Source: Pichia kudriavzevii
Lineage: Eukaryota; Ascomycota; Pichiomycetes; Pichiales; Pichiaceae
Reading direction: 5' to 3'
NCBI RefSeq assembly: GCF_003054445.1
Contig: NC_042508.1
Span: 930,001-994,000 of the forward strand
DNA length: 64,000 nt
The notes under the pieces are model-generated. The model was not told where the DNA came from. It made no database searches and was given only the letters and a program-made list of their open reading frames with translations. Below, piece after piece: positions 1 to 9,525 of the stretch (its first letter is position 1; each line of letters opens with the position of its first letter). The translations under genes were made by a program, and so were the position numbers.

Positions 1-1
1 C

Positions 2-1015
2 GATGATTTTGCTACATTTAATAACACACTAGGTTTCTTCTCTGCTAATGAATTAGTCAATAATGTATATTCATTTCAGTTTTCTCCTTATGTTAAGGCA
101 GTTACGAGAGACATGAAGCAGTACATGAGAGCCAAGAAATATAGGGCAATTCCTGTTGGTTATTCTGCTGCCGATGTTTCTGAGGTTAGGCTGCCACTTG
201 CCCATTACTTAAATTGTGGTGACAATGATGATGAAAGAATCGATATACTTGGTGTTAATGATTATTCTTGGTGTGGTCATTCTTCCTTTGTCGTGTCTGG
301 TTACAAAGAAAAAGTTGCAGATTATAGTGGCTATTCAATCCCAATCTTTCTCTCTGAGTTTGGCTGCAATAAAGTTTCTGGCGATCGTCCATTTACTGAG
401 ATTCAAGCCATCTACTCCACACAGATGTCTTCGGTCTTCTCTGGTGGGTTAGTCTATGAATATTTCGAGTACGTTAATAAATATGGTCTAGTTGAAGTAG
501 ATACCAACACCGACGATGTTACCAAATTAGGCGACTATAATAATTTAAAGAATATGTTATCATCTACTGAAAACCCCCAAGGTGACGGAGGTGCTGCCCA
601 TTACAACTTCTCAGAATGCCCAACTGGATTAAATTTTAGTATTAGTGTTCCTTCACAGCCATCTGGATTTGCTCAGCTAGTTAAAACTGGTCCAAATGGT
701 AACAATTATGGTCTTGAAGCTAATACTCAAGATGCCTGTTACGATGATGATGATGACTCTGATATTGCATCGTCATCGGTGTCATCTTCCTCAGCTTCTT
801 CAACTTCTATTAAGTCCTCCTTTGGGTCATCATCCACAGCATTAAAATCCTCGACTACTTCATCATCATCTTCCTCGTCCTCGTCCTCGTCCTCTTCTTC
901 TTCCGTTTCCTCAGTTTCTTCGATTTCCTCCCACTCTCACAATGCAGGTTCAGCTATCGTTTCGAATACACTTTTTTCCATAGCTGCATTGACTCTGAAC
1001 CTTCTATCATTTTAA
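2..1015 (+). CDS. GH72 beta-1,3-glucanosyltransferase, GPI-anchored (GAS5/GAS3-like), 5' end outside window
   Basis: Cell-wall enzyme that cleaves beta-1,3-glucan and re-joins the ends, elongating the wall polymer at the outer face of the plasma membrane. The frame is open from base 2, so the N-terminus and signal peptide lie upstream. Both GH72 catalytic glutamates can be placed: the acid/base Glu in SANELVNN (nt 50-52) and the nucleophile Glu in LSEFGCN (nt 356-358); VTRDMKQYM and IPVGYSAAD are also family hallmarks. After the catalytic domain there is no cysteine-rich CBM43 (X8) module, only an Asp run, a long Ser-rich stem (roughly nt 765-930) and a hydrophobic C-terminus ending NLLSF, typical of GPI attachment. 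Lack of CBM43 points to the GAS3/GAS5 type rather than GAS1; the exact paralogue is not resolved. Confidence 0.9.
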   Translation, partial: DDFATFNNTLGFFSANELVNNVYSFQFSPYVKAVTRDMKQYMRAKKYRAIPVGYSAADVSEVRLPLAHYLNCGDNDDERIDILGVNDYSWCGHSSFVVSGYKEKVADYSGYSIPIFLSEFGCNKVSGDRPFTEIQAIYSTQMSSVFSGGLVYEYFEYVNKYGLVEVDTNTDDVTKLGDYNNLKNMLSSTENPQGDGGAAHYNFSECPTGLNFSISVPSQPSGFAQLVKTGPNGNNYGLEANTQDACYDDDDDSDIASSSVSSSSASSTSIKSSFGSSSTALKSSTTSSSSSSSSSSSSSSSVSSVSSISSHSHNAGSAIVSNTLFSIAALTLNLLSF

Positions 1016-1254
1016 ATGAAGTAGAGAACTAGTTTATAGAACGTATAGATCATATATATGACATTTGTTGCATCAGAATATAACAAACTTTAGCCACTAC
1101 CATAAGTATTTGAGAGCTCATTATTTTTCATTTTTAAGGCTCGCCTTTATAGAGCGACAAGAAGAATTCAGTGAAATTTTTCATTGATAGATAAATAGAA
1201 AGGCAGTTATACAAACCTGCACCACCCATTGTCAACATTCAGACATACAACACC

Positions 1255-3411
1255 ATGTTGGCCATACATAAACGTCGCACATTAGATTTTTACTATAAGT
1301 CCAGATATGTGATAGAATATGTTCGTTTTCAGTCGACTGAGTGTTCTGATACTGCACAACTAGATGCAAATGGTGCAGTCATTTCACATTTAGCGGAGAA
1401 ATTGAACAATGAAACAACGGAAAGGGCAATCAACCCGGTCACACCAGTATCCACCGGCGTAGTTAGAGGCAGTATACTTCCACAGTACGTTTCTCTGAAG
1501 AAATACAACGATTCTCAGGATTTGATACCAAGATTGTCACACAAGCTCGATAGAACGTTATTCTCACCGGGTGTACATTATTTACAAGATCCACGGACAC
1601 ATTTTACAAATTTTGATGCTTCTCTATTAAGCATACCACATCTGAATGAATTGAATATGGATAAAATCAGTAATTTTATCCCGTCTTCACGTGATACAAA
1701 ACTATTAGACATATCGAAAGACTTAAACTCCAATAAAACAGGTAAACATTCAGTGAATTTTTTTTCATCTACATCATCAATGACTGGAGTTTTAACCAAG
1801 TTTCATAAATTCTTGAGTGGAAATAGACCTATCAATACAGGTAATTTTTCTAAGGTTTTCCCATCACAGACTACTTTTACTAGTACAATTGATGTACCTA
1901 CTTCATTAGTGGTGACACCCAAAGATGAAGATGCAACTACATTTTCTATTGATGCAGATAGATCTACTGATTCCGAGATCACACTATCTGTTCTAGGTAA
2001 TGCATTAGAATTGATGCTTACCAAAAAGCCCAAAGAGTTCAACAAGTACTTGAAATCCTCAAAACTTGAACCAGAAGCTGATAAATCGGCGTATCATTAT
2101 GCCAAGATTGGTAAATTCTTAATTAGATCGCAGCTAGATGCGTTTCATCAGAATTTACCTGGAAGGGGTACCTTTGATATTAAAACTAGAGCAGTCTGTG
2201 CGATTAGATTTGACCTAGCACACACTGATTACTATCCAACGAATTATGAGATTGTGCGTACCCACGGGTTATTTGAAAGCTTTGAACGTGAATTATTTGA
2301 TGCTGCCAGAATTGTTATGTTTAAGTATGGACTACAAGCAAGGCTGGGAAATATGGACGGTATTTTTATGGCGTTCCATAACATCAAGAAGTTTCTTGGC
2401 TTCCAATATCTTCCACTTTCCGAAATTGATAATATTTATTTTGGAGATATTTCAGACGAATTCACTAGGTATGGCGAGAATGTACTAGTAAAAACCGGTA
2501 GCGACTATAATAAGAAGGGTGGAACTAATACAGATGATAAGTCCAACAAAGCTGGTGTCAGTAATCAAGAATTTCTGTCAAATATTGTTAATGACATAGG
2601 AAACCATTTTCAAACGAAGAGGGAGGCATTATCAACGTACGTTGCTAATAAAGAATTGAGATTCTCTATGAAATTACTGGAGAATTTGATGGATGTAATA
2701 TTAAAGGATACTGGAGGTGTGCCATTTCGAATGATCTTCAAAAAAATGAAGGGTAAGAAAGCTGCAGGTATTGAGAGTCGGGAGGATGAAATTTTTGATG
2801 ATTCTTCCCCGTTCAACGAGAAATCCAGTGATGGTAGGATGGTTGTAATTGTGAATACCCTCACTCCGGAAGAACTGACTGAACTGCAAATGTTATCCAA
2901 TGAAAAAATTGAAAAAAGTAAAATCCTACTAAAGAATTCACAAGATGAAAAGATGAGTACGACCGCCAGAATCAAGTTTTTCTCTAAATATGCATCTGAG
3001 TTCAAGGGTAAGTTTTTCAGATTAAATAAGCAGATATTGAAGAATAGTAAATCCAATGGAGGATTTTTTGGTTACGAGATCAACATCCAACACTTCTTCA
3101 ACGACAAACCAAGCTCGGATAAGTATCCAATGCCATCAGTTGATATACTGGAGGATAAAAAATACAAATGGGACATTAAGTACTCAGTTAATAAGATAAA
3201 CGAAGAGGCAGATTTAGTTTACTTATTCAATAAGTTTGTCAGTAATATTGGATACTCTGCGTTCCGCTCAAGTGAAAGTGATGCTAATGTTGATGTTTAC
3301 ACAGATGATGGATATGTGCAGATTGATGAAAATGCGTCCGAACTACAAAACATAACAAGGGCATACAGCGCAAGAGCATTGAAACGTAAGTCTTTAAAAG
3401 TTAAAAAATGA
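1255..3411 (+). CDS. PET127: Pet127-like mitochondrial RNA-processing protein
   Basis: 718-aa protein resembling yeast Pet127, a mitochondrial membrane-associated factor needed for 5' processing and turnover of mitochondrial transcripts. The N-terminus (MLAIHKRR...) is basic and lacks early acidic residues, as expected of an import presequence. The conserved core lies at about residues 285-400 and includes the segments RSQLDAFH, GTFDIKTRAVCAIRFD, FERELFDAAR and QARLGNMDGIF, which match the Pet127 family as I remember it. A second conserved stretch, GFFGYEINIQHFFND, is near residue 600. The start is the ATG at 1255; the gene is intronless and downstream of the GAS-family gene on the same strand, 239 bp away. 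Family assignment rests on recalled motif similarity. Confidence 0.85.
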   Translation: MLAIHKRRTLDFYYKSRYVIEYVRFQSTECSDTAQLDANGAVISHLAEKLNNETTERAINPVTPVSTGVVRGSILPQYVSLKKYNDSQDLIPRLSHKLDRTLFSPGVHYLQDPRTHFTNFDASLLSIPHLNELNMDKISNFIPSSRDTKLLDISKDLNSNKTGKHSVNFFSSTSSMTGVLTKFHKFLSGNRPINTGNFSKVFPSQTTFTSTIDVPTSLVVTPKDEDATTFSIDADRSTDSEITLSVLGNALELMLTKKPKEFNKYLKSSKLEPEADKSAYHYAKIGKFLIRSQLDAFHQNLPGRGTFDIKTRAVCAIRFDLAHTDYYPTNYEIVRTHGLFESFERELFDAARIVMFKYGLQARLGNMDGIFMAFHNIKKFLGFQYLPLSEIDNIYFGDISDEFTRYGENVLVKTGSDYNKKGGTNTDDKSNKAGVSNQEFLSNIVNDIGNHFQTKREALSTYVANKELRFSMKLLENLMDVILKDTGGVPFRMIFKKMKGKKAAGIESREDEIFDDSSPFNEKSSDGRMVVIVNTLTPEELTELQMLSNEKIEKSKILLKNSQDEKMSTTARIKFFSKYASEFKGKFFRLNKQILKNSKSNGGFFGYEINIQHFFNDKPSSDKYPMPSVDILEDKKYKWDIKYSVNKINEEADLVYLFNKFVSNIGYSAFRSSESDANVDVYTDDGYVQIDENASELQNITRAYSARALKRKSLKVKK

Positions 3412-3525
3412 AGAATACACACAAACATAGATGTGTAGATATATAAATGTGTACGTAGATCGCCTCCCTCTTTCTGATTTATAGAAATACTTTGTAAATA
3501 GCTTGTTTATCTATTTTTTCCTGTT

Positions 3526-5328
3526 TTATTGTACAATTACTAAGAACTTACCTTTATCAATAAAGTTTTTATCACCGCTGAGTTGATCATCATTCACTAT
3601 GGCAGTGGAGATTTCAAAATTTCCATTATCTCGATTAACATCGTCCTTTGAGAACAATTGTATTGCCGATTGGATATCTTTCGTTAGGTTCGACTCATCA
3701 AGTTTTGGAGCAATCAATAGTTTCAAATCATATAATTTGATATTCGAGGGAACCGACAATGCAAAAATATCTTCGTTATAATAAAACTTCAATTTTATTC
3801 TATCAGGTTTATTGATTAGAGAATTTGTTGATTTTTGGCTATTTAGATGTACTTGTTGTAATTGCTGGGATAGAATTGAGGATGTCGAAGAAGACGTTGA
3901 ATTTCTTTTATTCAAATCACTAAATCTATTTGATACATGTGAGCTCCTCATGTTTGTTGATTCATATTGCGACCTTCTATCAAAGTTTGATTGTGATAGA
4001 GTTTCACTAGTACGTTGTTGATGGTGGTTTTGTTGCTGTTGTGGATTATTGCTACTATTGTTATTAGGAGTGGAGTTGCTATTTATTGTATTATCTGAAT
4101 TTATTATTTTCAAATTAGGGGCAGGTCTTTGAGGTTCGACTGCCAAGCCGCTCCTATTTGAAGGATGATGCGAATCTTCATCACCGTCCATTATGTCAAA
4201 GAAAGATTGGACTAAAGGACATTTGGATATGTAATCTGGCAGCGATAATAATTGAATCAAATAATCATTCAAATCAATTAGTCTCTTGTGGCATAAATTT
4301 TCTGTCACGTCAACAACCGGACCTGGTATAAATGGTAGAATCCGTTCTCTCCTATCCTTTGTATCGAATTTACCCCCTTCATGAGGGAACGTTGAGAGTA
4401 GTTTCTGATGGAAGTTGAAGAAATCTTCATAATACCTACACAACATCCTAGTGGAATTATCAGACATTGTAACTTTGATCAAAAACCAAAACTTGTTGTT
4501 AGTACTTGAAAAAGATTCAATATTTGGATTGACTGGGAAAATGTAAAGATTCGAATGATTTGAATTGTGAGTGTTTCTTTGAGAGTTGGAGCCTACATTT
4601 TTACTACTTGCCTTGTGTTTGTTTTTAATTGCTTTCCATTCATCAACTGTTGGTAAGTTTTCACCTTCAATTATTAATCTAGGAGATTCTTTGAACGGAA
4701 TCCTAGTTACTGCATCAATTAATTGAACGTATGATACAGGGACCAAACCAACTTCGCCGACTTTATTTAGAAACTTTGCAATATACCACTCGAATTCATG
4801 ATGTGCACAAATATAAATGATATCCCCGGCATTAACCGACAATTCGTCTGATCTTTCAGCCTTGAAATCATAAAGCACAACACCAAATAAAGAGCCCGTT
4901 GGTTTCTCGTGTTTAGATGACACCGATGAAGAGGTCGAGTTGATACGGATGTTTGAGCTCCCACGGTTGCTACTCTCAGTGTCAGAATTTGGGGCTGAAA
5001 TGGGTGATGTTATACTATTATGGGTTTTCTCAAAGAACTTAAAACAGGAAGCTGGTGCTCTACCCCTGCTGCCATGGATAGGATCGAATATCTCTATTGT
5101 TCCATCGCTTGCAACAACGTTTCTGGCCACTATGTGAAAGAAATCCCCCTTCTTGAAGGACAATTCGTTGTTATTCCTTGCAATATGGGACCTCGTTGCT
5201 TGTGCAACTTCAGAAGGGGCGTTTAATGGGTTTTCCGGGTTATAATGTGAATGTACGGAAGTACCGGAAGACGTTCTGAGTTTCTCCTTGGACGACCTGT
5301 CCTTTGCCTTCTTGAAAATAGAAGCCAT
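3526..5328 (-). CDS. BEM1: Bem1 polarity scaffold (SH3-SH3-PX-PB1)
   Basis: 600-aa scaffold that links the Cdc42 exchange factor Cdc24 to Cdc42 and PAK kinases at sites of polarised growth. Domain order is that of Bem1: SH3-1 at about residues 41-100, SH3-2 at about 147-205 (ALYDF-type VLYDFKAE, then EWYIAK and GLVPVSYV), a PX domain at about 285-385 (RYYEDFFNFHQ, RRERILPFIPGP) and a C-terminal PB1 domain from about residue 515 to the end. A Ser/Asn/Gln-rich linker precedes PB1. In SH3-1 the usual ligand-contacting tryptophan is not seen: the position reads TIEIFDP. The ATG at 5328 is preferred; a few non-ATG codons remain open upstream. S. cerevisiae Bem1 is 551 aa, so the length fits. Confidence 0.92.
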   Translation of the reverse strand: MASIFKKAKDRSSKEKLRTSSGTSVHSHYNPENPLNAPSEVAQATRSHIARNNNELSFKKGDFFHIVARNVVASDGTIEIFDPIHGSRGRAPASCFKFFEKTHNSITSPISAPNSDTESSNRGSSNIRINSTSSSVSSKHEKPTGSLFGVVLYDFKAERSDELSVNAGDIIYICAHHEFEWYIAKFLNKVGEVGLVPVSYVQLIDAVTRIPFKESPRLIIEGENLPTVDEWKAIKNKHKASSKNVGSNSQRNTHNSNHSNLYIFPVNPNIESFSSTNNKFWFLIKVTMSDNSTRMLCRYYEDFFNFHQKLLSTFPHEGGKFDTKDRRERILPFIPGPVVDVTENLCHKRLIDLNDYLIQLLSLPDYISKCPLVQSFFDIMDGDEDSHHPSNRSGLAVEPQRPAPNLKIINSDNTINSNSTPNNNSSNNPQQQQNHHQQRTSETLSQSNFDRRSQYESTNMRSSHVSNRFSDLNKRNSTSSSTSSILSQQLQQVHLNSQKSTNSLINKPDRIKLKFYYNEDIFALSVPSNIKLYDLKLLIAPKLDESNLTKDIQSAIQLFSKDDVNRDNGNFEISTAIVNDDQLSGDKNFIDKGKFLVIVQ

Positions 5329-5747
5329 TGTCTTGCACAAATATGATTTGTCATAAAGAGATACAAGGGTTTATAAATAACACATTTCAACTTCAGCGAT
5401 CTTGGAGTATATGCATCAAAAGTAAGTTTTTCTTTGAATTTTTGAATTTTTAAAATTTTGACTTTTTGACTTTTTAAAATTTTGACTTTTTGACTTTTTT
5501 TTCCTGCTTTCTGCCCCCCCCTGCTTTTCTTACTATCTTACCCTCCTTTTTTGGTAATTTTTTTGCCCTCTTTTTTGTCCCCTTTCAGTTCCTACTTATT
5601 CGGCATTTGCAAATACTTCGCTGGAGGCTCGGCATGCCTTTACAATAGGGATGAAATTGTGAGTGAGCGTAAGTGTGTGGCTAGAGAGACTATGGGGTAT
5701 AGGGTATTTCTATTGACAAATTGGTGAATCAATGTTTAGAGAGATAA
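5329..5747. other. BEM1 promoter / intergenic with T-rich tandem motif
   Basis: 419 bp between BEM1 and the SIS-domain gene, both on the minus strand. Around 5435-5505 a T-rich tract repeats the units GAATTTTT and GACTTTTT, with AAAATTTT between them. C and T homopolymers follow (5515-5580). No ORF or RNA gene is apparent. Confidence 0.6.
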
Positions 5748-6977
5748 TTATATAAAGAGAAGGTGTAACTGTAAATAAAGGGAGGCAATGCAAGCCGTTA
5801 AAGAGTTATAGTGAGAAAAGAGGAGGAGGAGGAGGAGGAGGAGGAAAGGTGACCAATTGTAGTCAAGGGGAGGTATGAGGCAAGGCAGACTCGAGAATTG
5901 TGTTACGGGTCTTAGGCCATGGATAGTCATTGATAGTACAATCTCTGTAGAGGGACCTAGCCTTTCTACAGTCAATAATATGGAATTTTCCGACAAGACA
6001 ATGTAGTCGTTCAAGGTCAATAAACGTAAAATATCGAGCTCTAAATCGGGGAGCTTTTCTAAAGTGATGGTTTGTGTCTTAGCAATTGAGCCATTAGAGT
6101 ACAATGAGGTCATGGAGGTAGCTACAGTATTCACCGACAATAGACTTGTATTGTTTGTATTGTTAAAGGAACCGAGTTTCTCTCGTTGATGGTTAATTCC
6201 AATTGCACCGCCTGGGTGATTAATTGCAAATAGTTCCTTACGTACTTGATAATCGCTAATATGCAATTCAGCCAATGCAATTGCCACTGCATCTAAAATG
6301 GCCAAACAGAGGGTCGTTGTCACTGTTGGAGCACTCAATCCGTATATGTTTGTCTCCTTACATTGAGGAGGAACTTCGGCCAAAATGATGGACACCACCC
6401 GTCCTTCGGATTCCAGTGGTGAATGGCGGGTGCAAGTTACCAGAATGACAGGGACATTAGTTGGAACATGATTAAGAAGTTGGTCAATTTCTGGTGAGTT
6501 CCCAGATGCAGAAACAACAACGAGAGCATCCCCATGATCTTCTCTAATAATACCCAGGTCTCCATGAAGGGCTTCTCCGGCATGTAAAAGTGCCGCATGG
6601 ACCCTTAGGGAATTTAACGTTGCCACACTCTTGGCAGCTATTTTGTGCGACTTCCCCATACCGGCAAGCACTATTTTCCCACCAACTGCAAGGGCATTGT
6701 TGAGTATACGGAGCGATGTCCGTAGCTGTGCAACTGCCCACTGATCAGAAGTCCCATCAACCTCGTTTCCCCCCCTTGACAAGGTGGGAAATTGTGAATA
6801 TAATCTCTCCAAGGAAATCAATGCTTCACTCTGAGTCGCGAGAACGAGCCCCATTCTCCCCACGGCAACGTCCAAGAGCGGGGAGGCGTCGGAAGGGATG
6901 TACGTGGAGAGCGTCGAGAGGGAAGAGGAGGAGCCCCTAGTACAGGGGAGAGATTCAATATGGTGTGTGTTTGTCAT
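5748..6977 (-). CDS. SIS-domain sugar-phosphate isomerase, KdsD/KpsF (arabinose-5-phosphate isomerase)-like
   Basis: 409-aa protein with a sugar isomerase (SIS) domain at about residues 95-260. Visible motifs are GKIVLAGMGKSHKIA, LHAGEALHGDLG, VVSASGNSPEI and INHPGGAIG; together these are the signature of the bacterial KdsD/KpsF/GutQ family, which interconverts ribulose-5-phosphate and arabinose-5-phosphate. Related proteins are, to my knowledge, found in some yeasts and other fungi with unclear physiological roles. The C-terminal third is less conserved, with no clear CBS pair. Near the end a GAG/CTC trinucleotide repeat (about 5820-5844) encodes a run of leucines, followed by a hydrophobic tail; this end could differ between strains. 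The ATG at 6977 gives an N-terminal Ser/Thr-rich extension before the domain. Confidence 0.75.
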   Translation of the reverse strand: MTNTHHIESLPCTRGSSSSLSTLSTYIPSDASPLLDVAVGRMGLVLATQSEALISLERLYSQFPTLSRGGNEVDGTSDQWAVAQLRTSLRILNNALAVGGKIVLAGMGKSHKIAAKSVATLNSLRVHAALLHAGEALHGDLGIIREDHGDALVVVSASGNSPEIDQLLNHVPTNVPVILVTCTRHSPLESEGRVVSIILAEVPPQCKETNIYGLSAPTVTTTLCLAILDAVAIALAELHISDYQVRKELFAINHPGGAIGINHQREKLGSFNNTNNTSLLSVNTVATSMTSLYSNGSIAKTQTITLEKLPDLELDILRLLTLNDYIVLSENSILLTVERLGPSTEIVLSMTIHGLRPVTQFSSLPCLIPPLDYNWSPFLLLLLLLLFSHYNSLTACIASLYLQLHLLFI

Positions 6978-7662
6978 GCTAATTGTGTGATGGGAAGTAT
7001 CGATTGGAATGGATACGTAGTAGCGTAGTGTAATTCAGTTTAGCGTAGTTGTAATGAATGCAAATTTACCTTGATATGAGTGAGAAAAAAGTGGCAAAGT
7101 GCAAATTAAAGGTTTCTTATTGTGGAACTTCTCGGTCCAAATAAAACTATGCTGCGAGGGAAAACGAAGAACGTGGGTGAAGGAAAATGAATAATGTAGG
7201 CAAAGGAGGAAATTTGGTTTCCCCTTTGTAATGTCCAACTAATTTTGTCTTTTATTTGATCTTCCTGCTTCACCTAGTGAAGTACAAATTTACAAGTATA
7301 GACGAAATTAAAAGTAGATGAAGGTACAGATACAGTAGATACCCATTTAAATGGGGGAAAAAGAAAACACAGACAATGGACAACTCAAGAGCCACAGGAA
7401 AGGAACAACCTACAAGAACGGCCGGAAATAAGCCACAATTTCCGTTTTTCCCATTCCCATTCCCATTCCCATTCCCATTCCCATTCCCATTCCCATTCCC
7501 ATTCCCATTCCCACCTCCCCATCCCCCCCAGCGAAAAATTGTTCCGCACCCGTCTTGCTACTTCTGGCGTCGCTTCCCGTGCTTTTGCTACCGGTTCCCC
7601 CCTCCCCCCCAGGACGTCCGTTCCGCACCCATTCCCCAGAAAAAAAAAAAAAAAACTACTGC
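6978..7662. other. Intergenic: promoter of SIS gene and 3' flank of TAH18
   Basis: 685 bp. It contains a CCCATT minisatellite (annotated separately), C-rich runs around 7515-7525 and 7600-7610, and a poly-A run near 7640-7655. Reading frames across the minisatellite give artificial Pro-Phe, Trp-Glu or Met-Gly repeats and are not credible proteins. Confidence 0.6.
7450..7513. repeat. (CCCATT)n minisatellite, about 10.5 perfect copies
   Basis: A six-base unit CCCATT is repeated without visible interruption from about 7450 to 7513, then decays into C-rich sequence. It lies 3' of TAH18 and about 470 bp upstream of the SIS-gene start. Copy number is likely to vary between strains (inference). Confidence 0.95.
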
Positions 7663-9339
7663 TCACCAAACGTCCTCCTTGAACCGCCCAACCGCAGCAA
7701 GGTACTCCAGAGAATGGGTGCTACTCCCGCCAAGAATCTGTCCCAGAGCCCGCCGCACCCCAAGGGCAAGCCCGGCCTTATCCCCACAGACATAGACACA
7801 ACCGCCATTTTCAACGAGTCTCTTCACCAGGTTGGTGTCTTCAACAAGGAGATCTTGCACGTACTTCCCAGTCACCTGGGACTCGGCAATACGTATACTA
7901 AGCCGGTCTCCCAACAGCTCTTTGTAGCGGGCAAAGTCGTCCGCATAGAGGTAGTGGCACGCAGACGCCGTGCGGAACCCAAGGTACATCACCACGCGGG
8001 TGATTTGGTCCAGCTTGTACTTGGCTGAGACGATCTCCATGAGAAACCCACGGAACGGTGCGACCCCAGTGCCTGCGCCCACGAAAATCAACGGACGGCT
8101 TAGATCGTAGGGGAGTTTGAATTTGCTCCGGCGGATAAACACCCCCAATGCAGTGTCACTCTTGGCTAACATGATTGTTTGCGAACATTGACCAACAAAG
8201 TTGTTTGGTTTATCTTTTACTAGTTTTATCATGACTCCGACCCGGTCTTTTTCGACACATTCACTGCTTGTAATGGAATAATATCGGGGCTTGATATGTC
8301 CAAATGTCTCGAGGATAAATGACAAAGGTATGCTAGTGTAGTCATTCTTGGAAAGGTCAAACTCTTTGAAAAATCTAACGATTGTAAGCTTTCGTTCAAC
8401 AACTTCTCTTCGGAAAACATCCCTACTCCTGATGAGCTCCTGTAACCTTCTCTTGGTACTCTCCGAGGTGATGAAATAGTCCGTCAAGTCCTTAACAAAC
8501 TTTCTCGATAGTACTCCACTGATCTCCACATGCCCCATTAGTAGCTCCCTAATGGAGCTGTACACCCGGTTCCATTTGCACGACTCCATGCGGTTCACAG
8601 GCATGACCCTGACGGACCCACAGTCAACTATTCCTAAAATCGCCATCAGCTCGTCAACTATCTCCCCGTCGTTCACGGGGTAGATCCCAATATGGTCCCC
8701 ACTTTGATATTTCATCCGGCTGTGGACGCTATCCAATTCCACCTCAAAATGCATGTACTGATCTTTGTTTCTCACGATGTTTGTTATCCTCGCATAGAAT
8801 GGGTTCATCTCATGGTACGGTGGCCGACTCTGTTGTTTGGGCATCTCAGAAACCTCCGTTATCTGATACGCCTCTCTATATCCGTTGCTCCGATTCAATT
8901 TGATGCCCATATCGCTCAAGAGATTCAGATAATCAAATGACCAACTCTCAAAATCATCAACCACCCCATTGAAGGCCTCGTCCGAATACCCAACATCCCC
9001 TACCAAGTCCCCACCTAACCCATCCATTAGTTTCTTAAATTGATGGGCGGCACCTTGATAATCATCATATAATGAATTCCCACACCCGAATAATGAATAC
9101 TTGATATGCAACTTCTTTTCGTCCTTGAGCATTTGGATAAATCGAATACCATCGTCACATGGTTCACCATCTCCATATGAACTGATGAAGAAAACAACAA
9201 TTGGGAATCCTTTCAAATCATCCAAATCTTGTATTTGTGATGTATTCACAACTTTACAGGCGGAAACTTTCCTTGAAAAACGAAAAGATAAATCTTCACT
9301 TGTCCCAGACTGCGTTGAATATACTATTAAAACTTCCAT
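7663..9339 (-). CDS. TAH18: Tah18 diflavin reductase
   Basis: 558-aa NADPH-dependent diflavin oxidoreductase that passes electrons to Dre2 in cytosolic iron-sulfur cluster assembly. An N-terminal flavodoxin-like FMN domain begins at once (VLIVYSTQSGTSEDLS) and continues with SSYGDGEPCDDG and FGCGNSLYDDY. The FAD domain shows RYYSITSS, and the NADPH domain shows FVGAGTGVAPFRGF and YVCGDKAGLA. The C-terminus ends EDVW; an aromatic C-terminal residue is typical of this reductase family. The ATG at 9339 places the flavodoxin strand at residue 3; in-frame codons upstream are non-ATG. S. cerevisiae Tah18 is 623 aa, so this copy is somewhat shorter. Confidence 0.92.
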   Translation of the reverse strand: MEVLIVYSTQSGTSEDLSFRFSRKVSACKVVNTSQIQDLDDLKGFPIVVFFISSYGDGEPCDDGIRFIQMLKDEKKLHIKYSLFGCGNSLYDDYQGAAHQFKKLMDGLGGDLVGDVGYSDEAFNGVVDDFESWSFDYLNLLSDMGIKLNRSNGYREAYQITEVSEMPKQQSRPPYHEMNPFYARITNIVRNKDQYMHFEVELDSVHSRMKYQSGDHIGIYPVNDGEIVDELMAILGIVDCGSVRVMPVNRMESCKWNRVYSSIRELLMGHVEISGVLSRKFVKDLTDYFITSESTKRRLQELIRSRDVFRREVVERKLTIVRFFKEFDLSKNDYTSIPLSFILETFGHIKPRYYSITSSECVEKDRVGVMIKLVKDKPNNFVGQCSQTIMLAKSDTALGVFIRRSKFKLPYDLSRPLIFVGAGTGVAPFRGFLMEIVSAKYKLDQITRVVMYLGFRTASACHYLYADDFARYKELLGDRLSIRIAESQVTGKYVQDLLVEDTNLVKRLVENGGCVYVCGDKAGLALGVRRALGQILGGSSTHSLEYLAAVGRFKEDVW

Positions 9340-9525
9340 GAGTGAGAACAGAGAGGGTGGACATAGTAACAAATCATGAAATATAAGAACAATAAAATCA
9401 AAAGTTATTCAGAGCCTCATATATGTACACAGAAAAATATTCTGCTCAGATCAGTACAATAATTTTTCACCTCGCCTGTTTCTCTCCTTAAACATCTACA
9501 TAGAACTGTATGTATATAATCAAAG

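Noticed and set aside
7376-7795. Plus- and minus-strand ORFs with Pro-Phe, Trp-Glu or Met-Gly repeats
   Set aside because: They are translations of the CCCATT minisatellite and overlap the TAH18 3' end.
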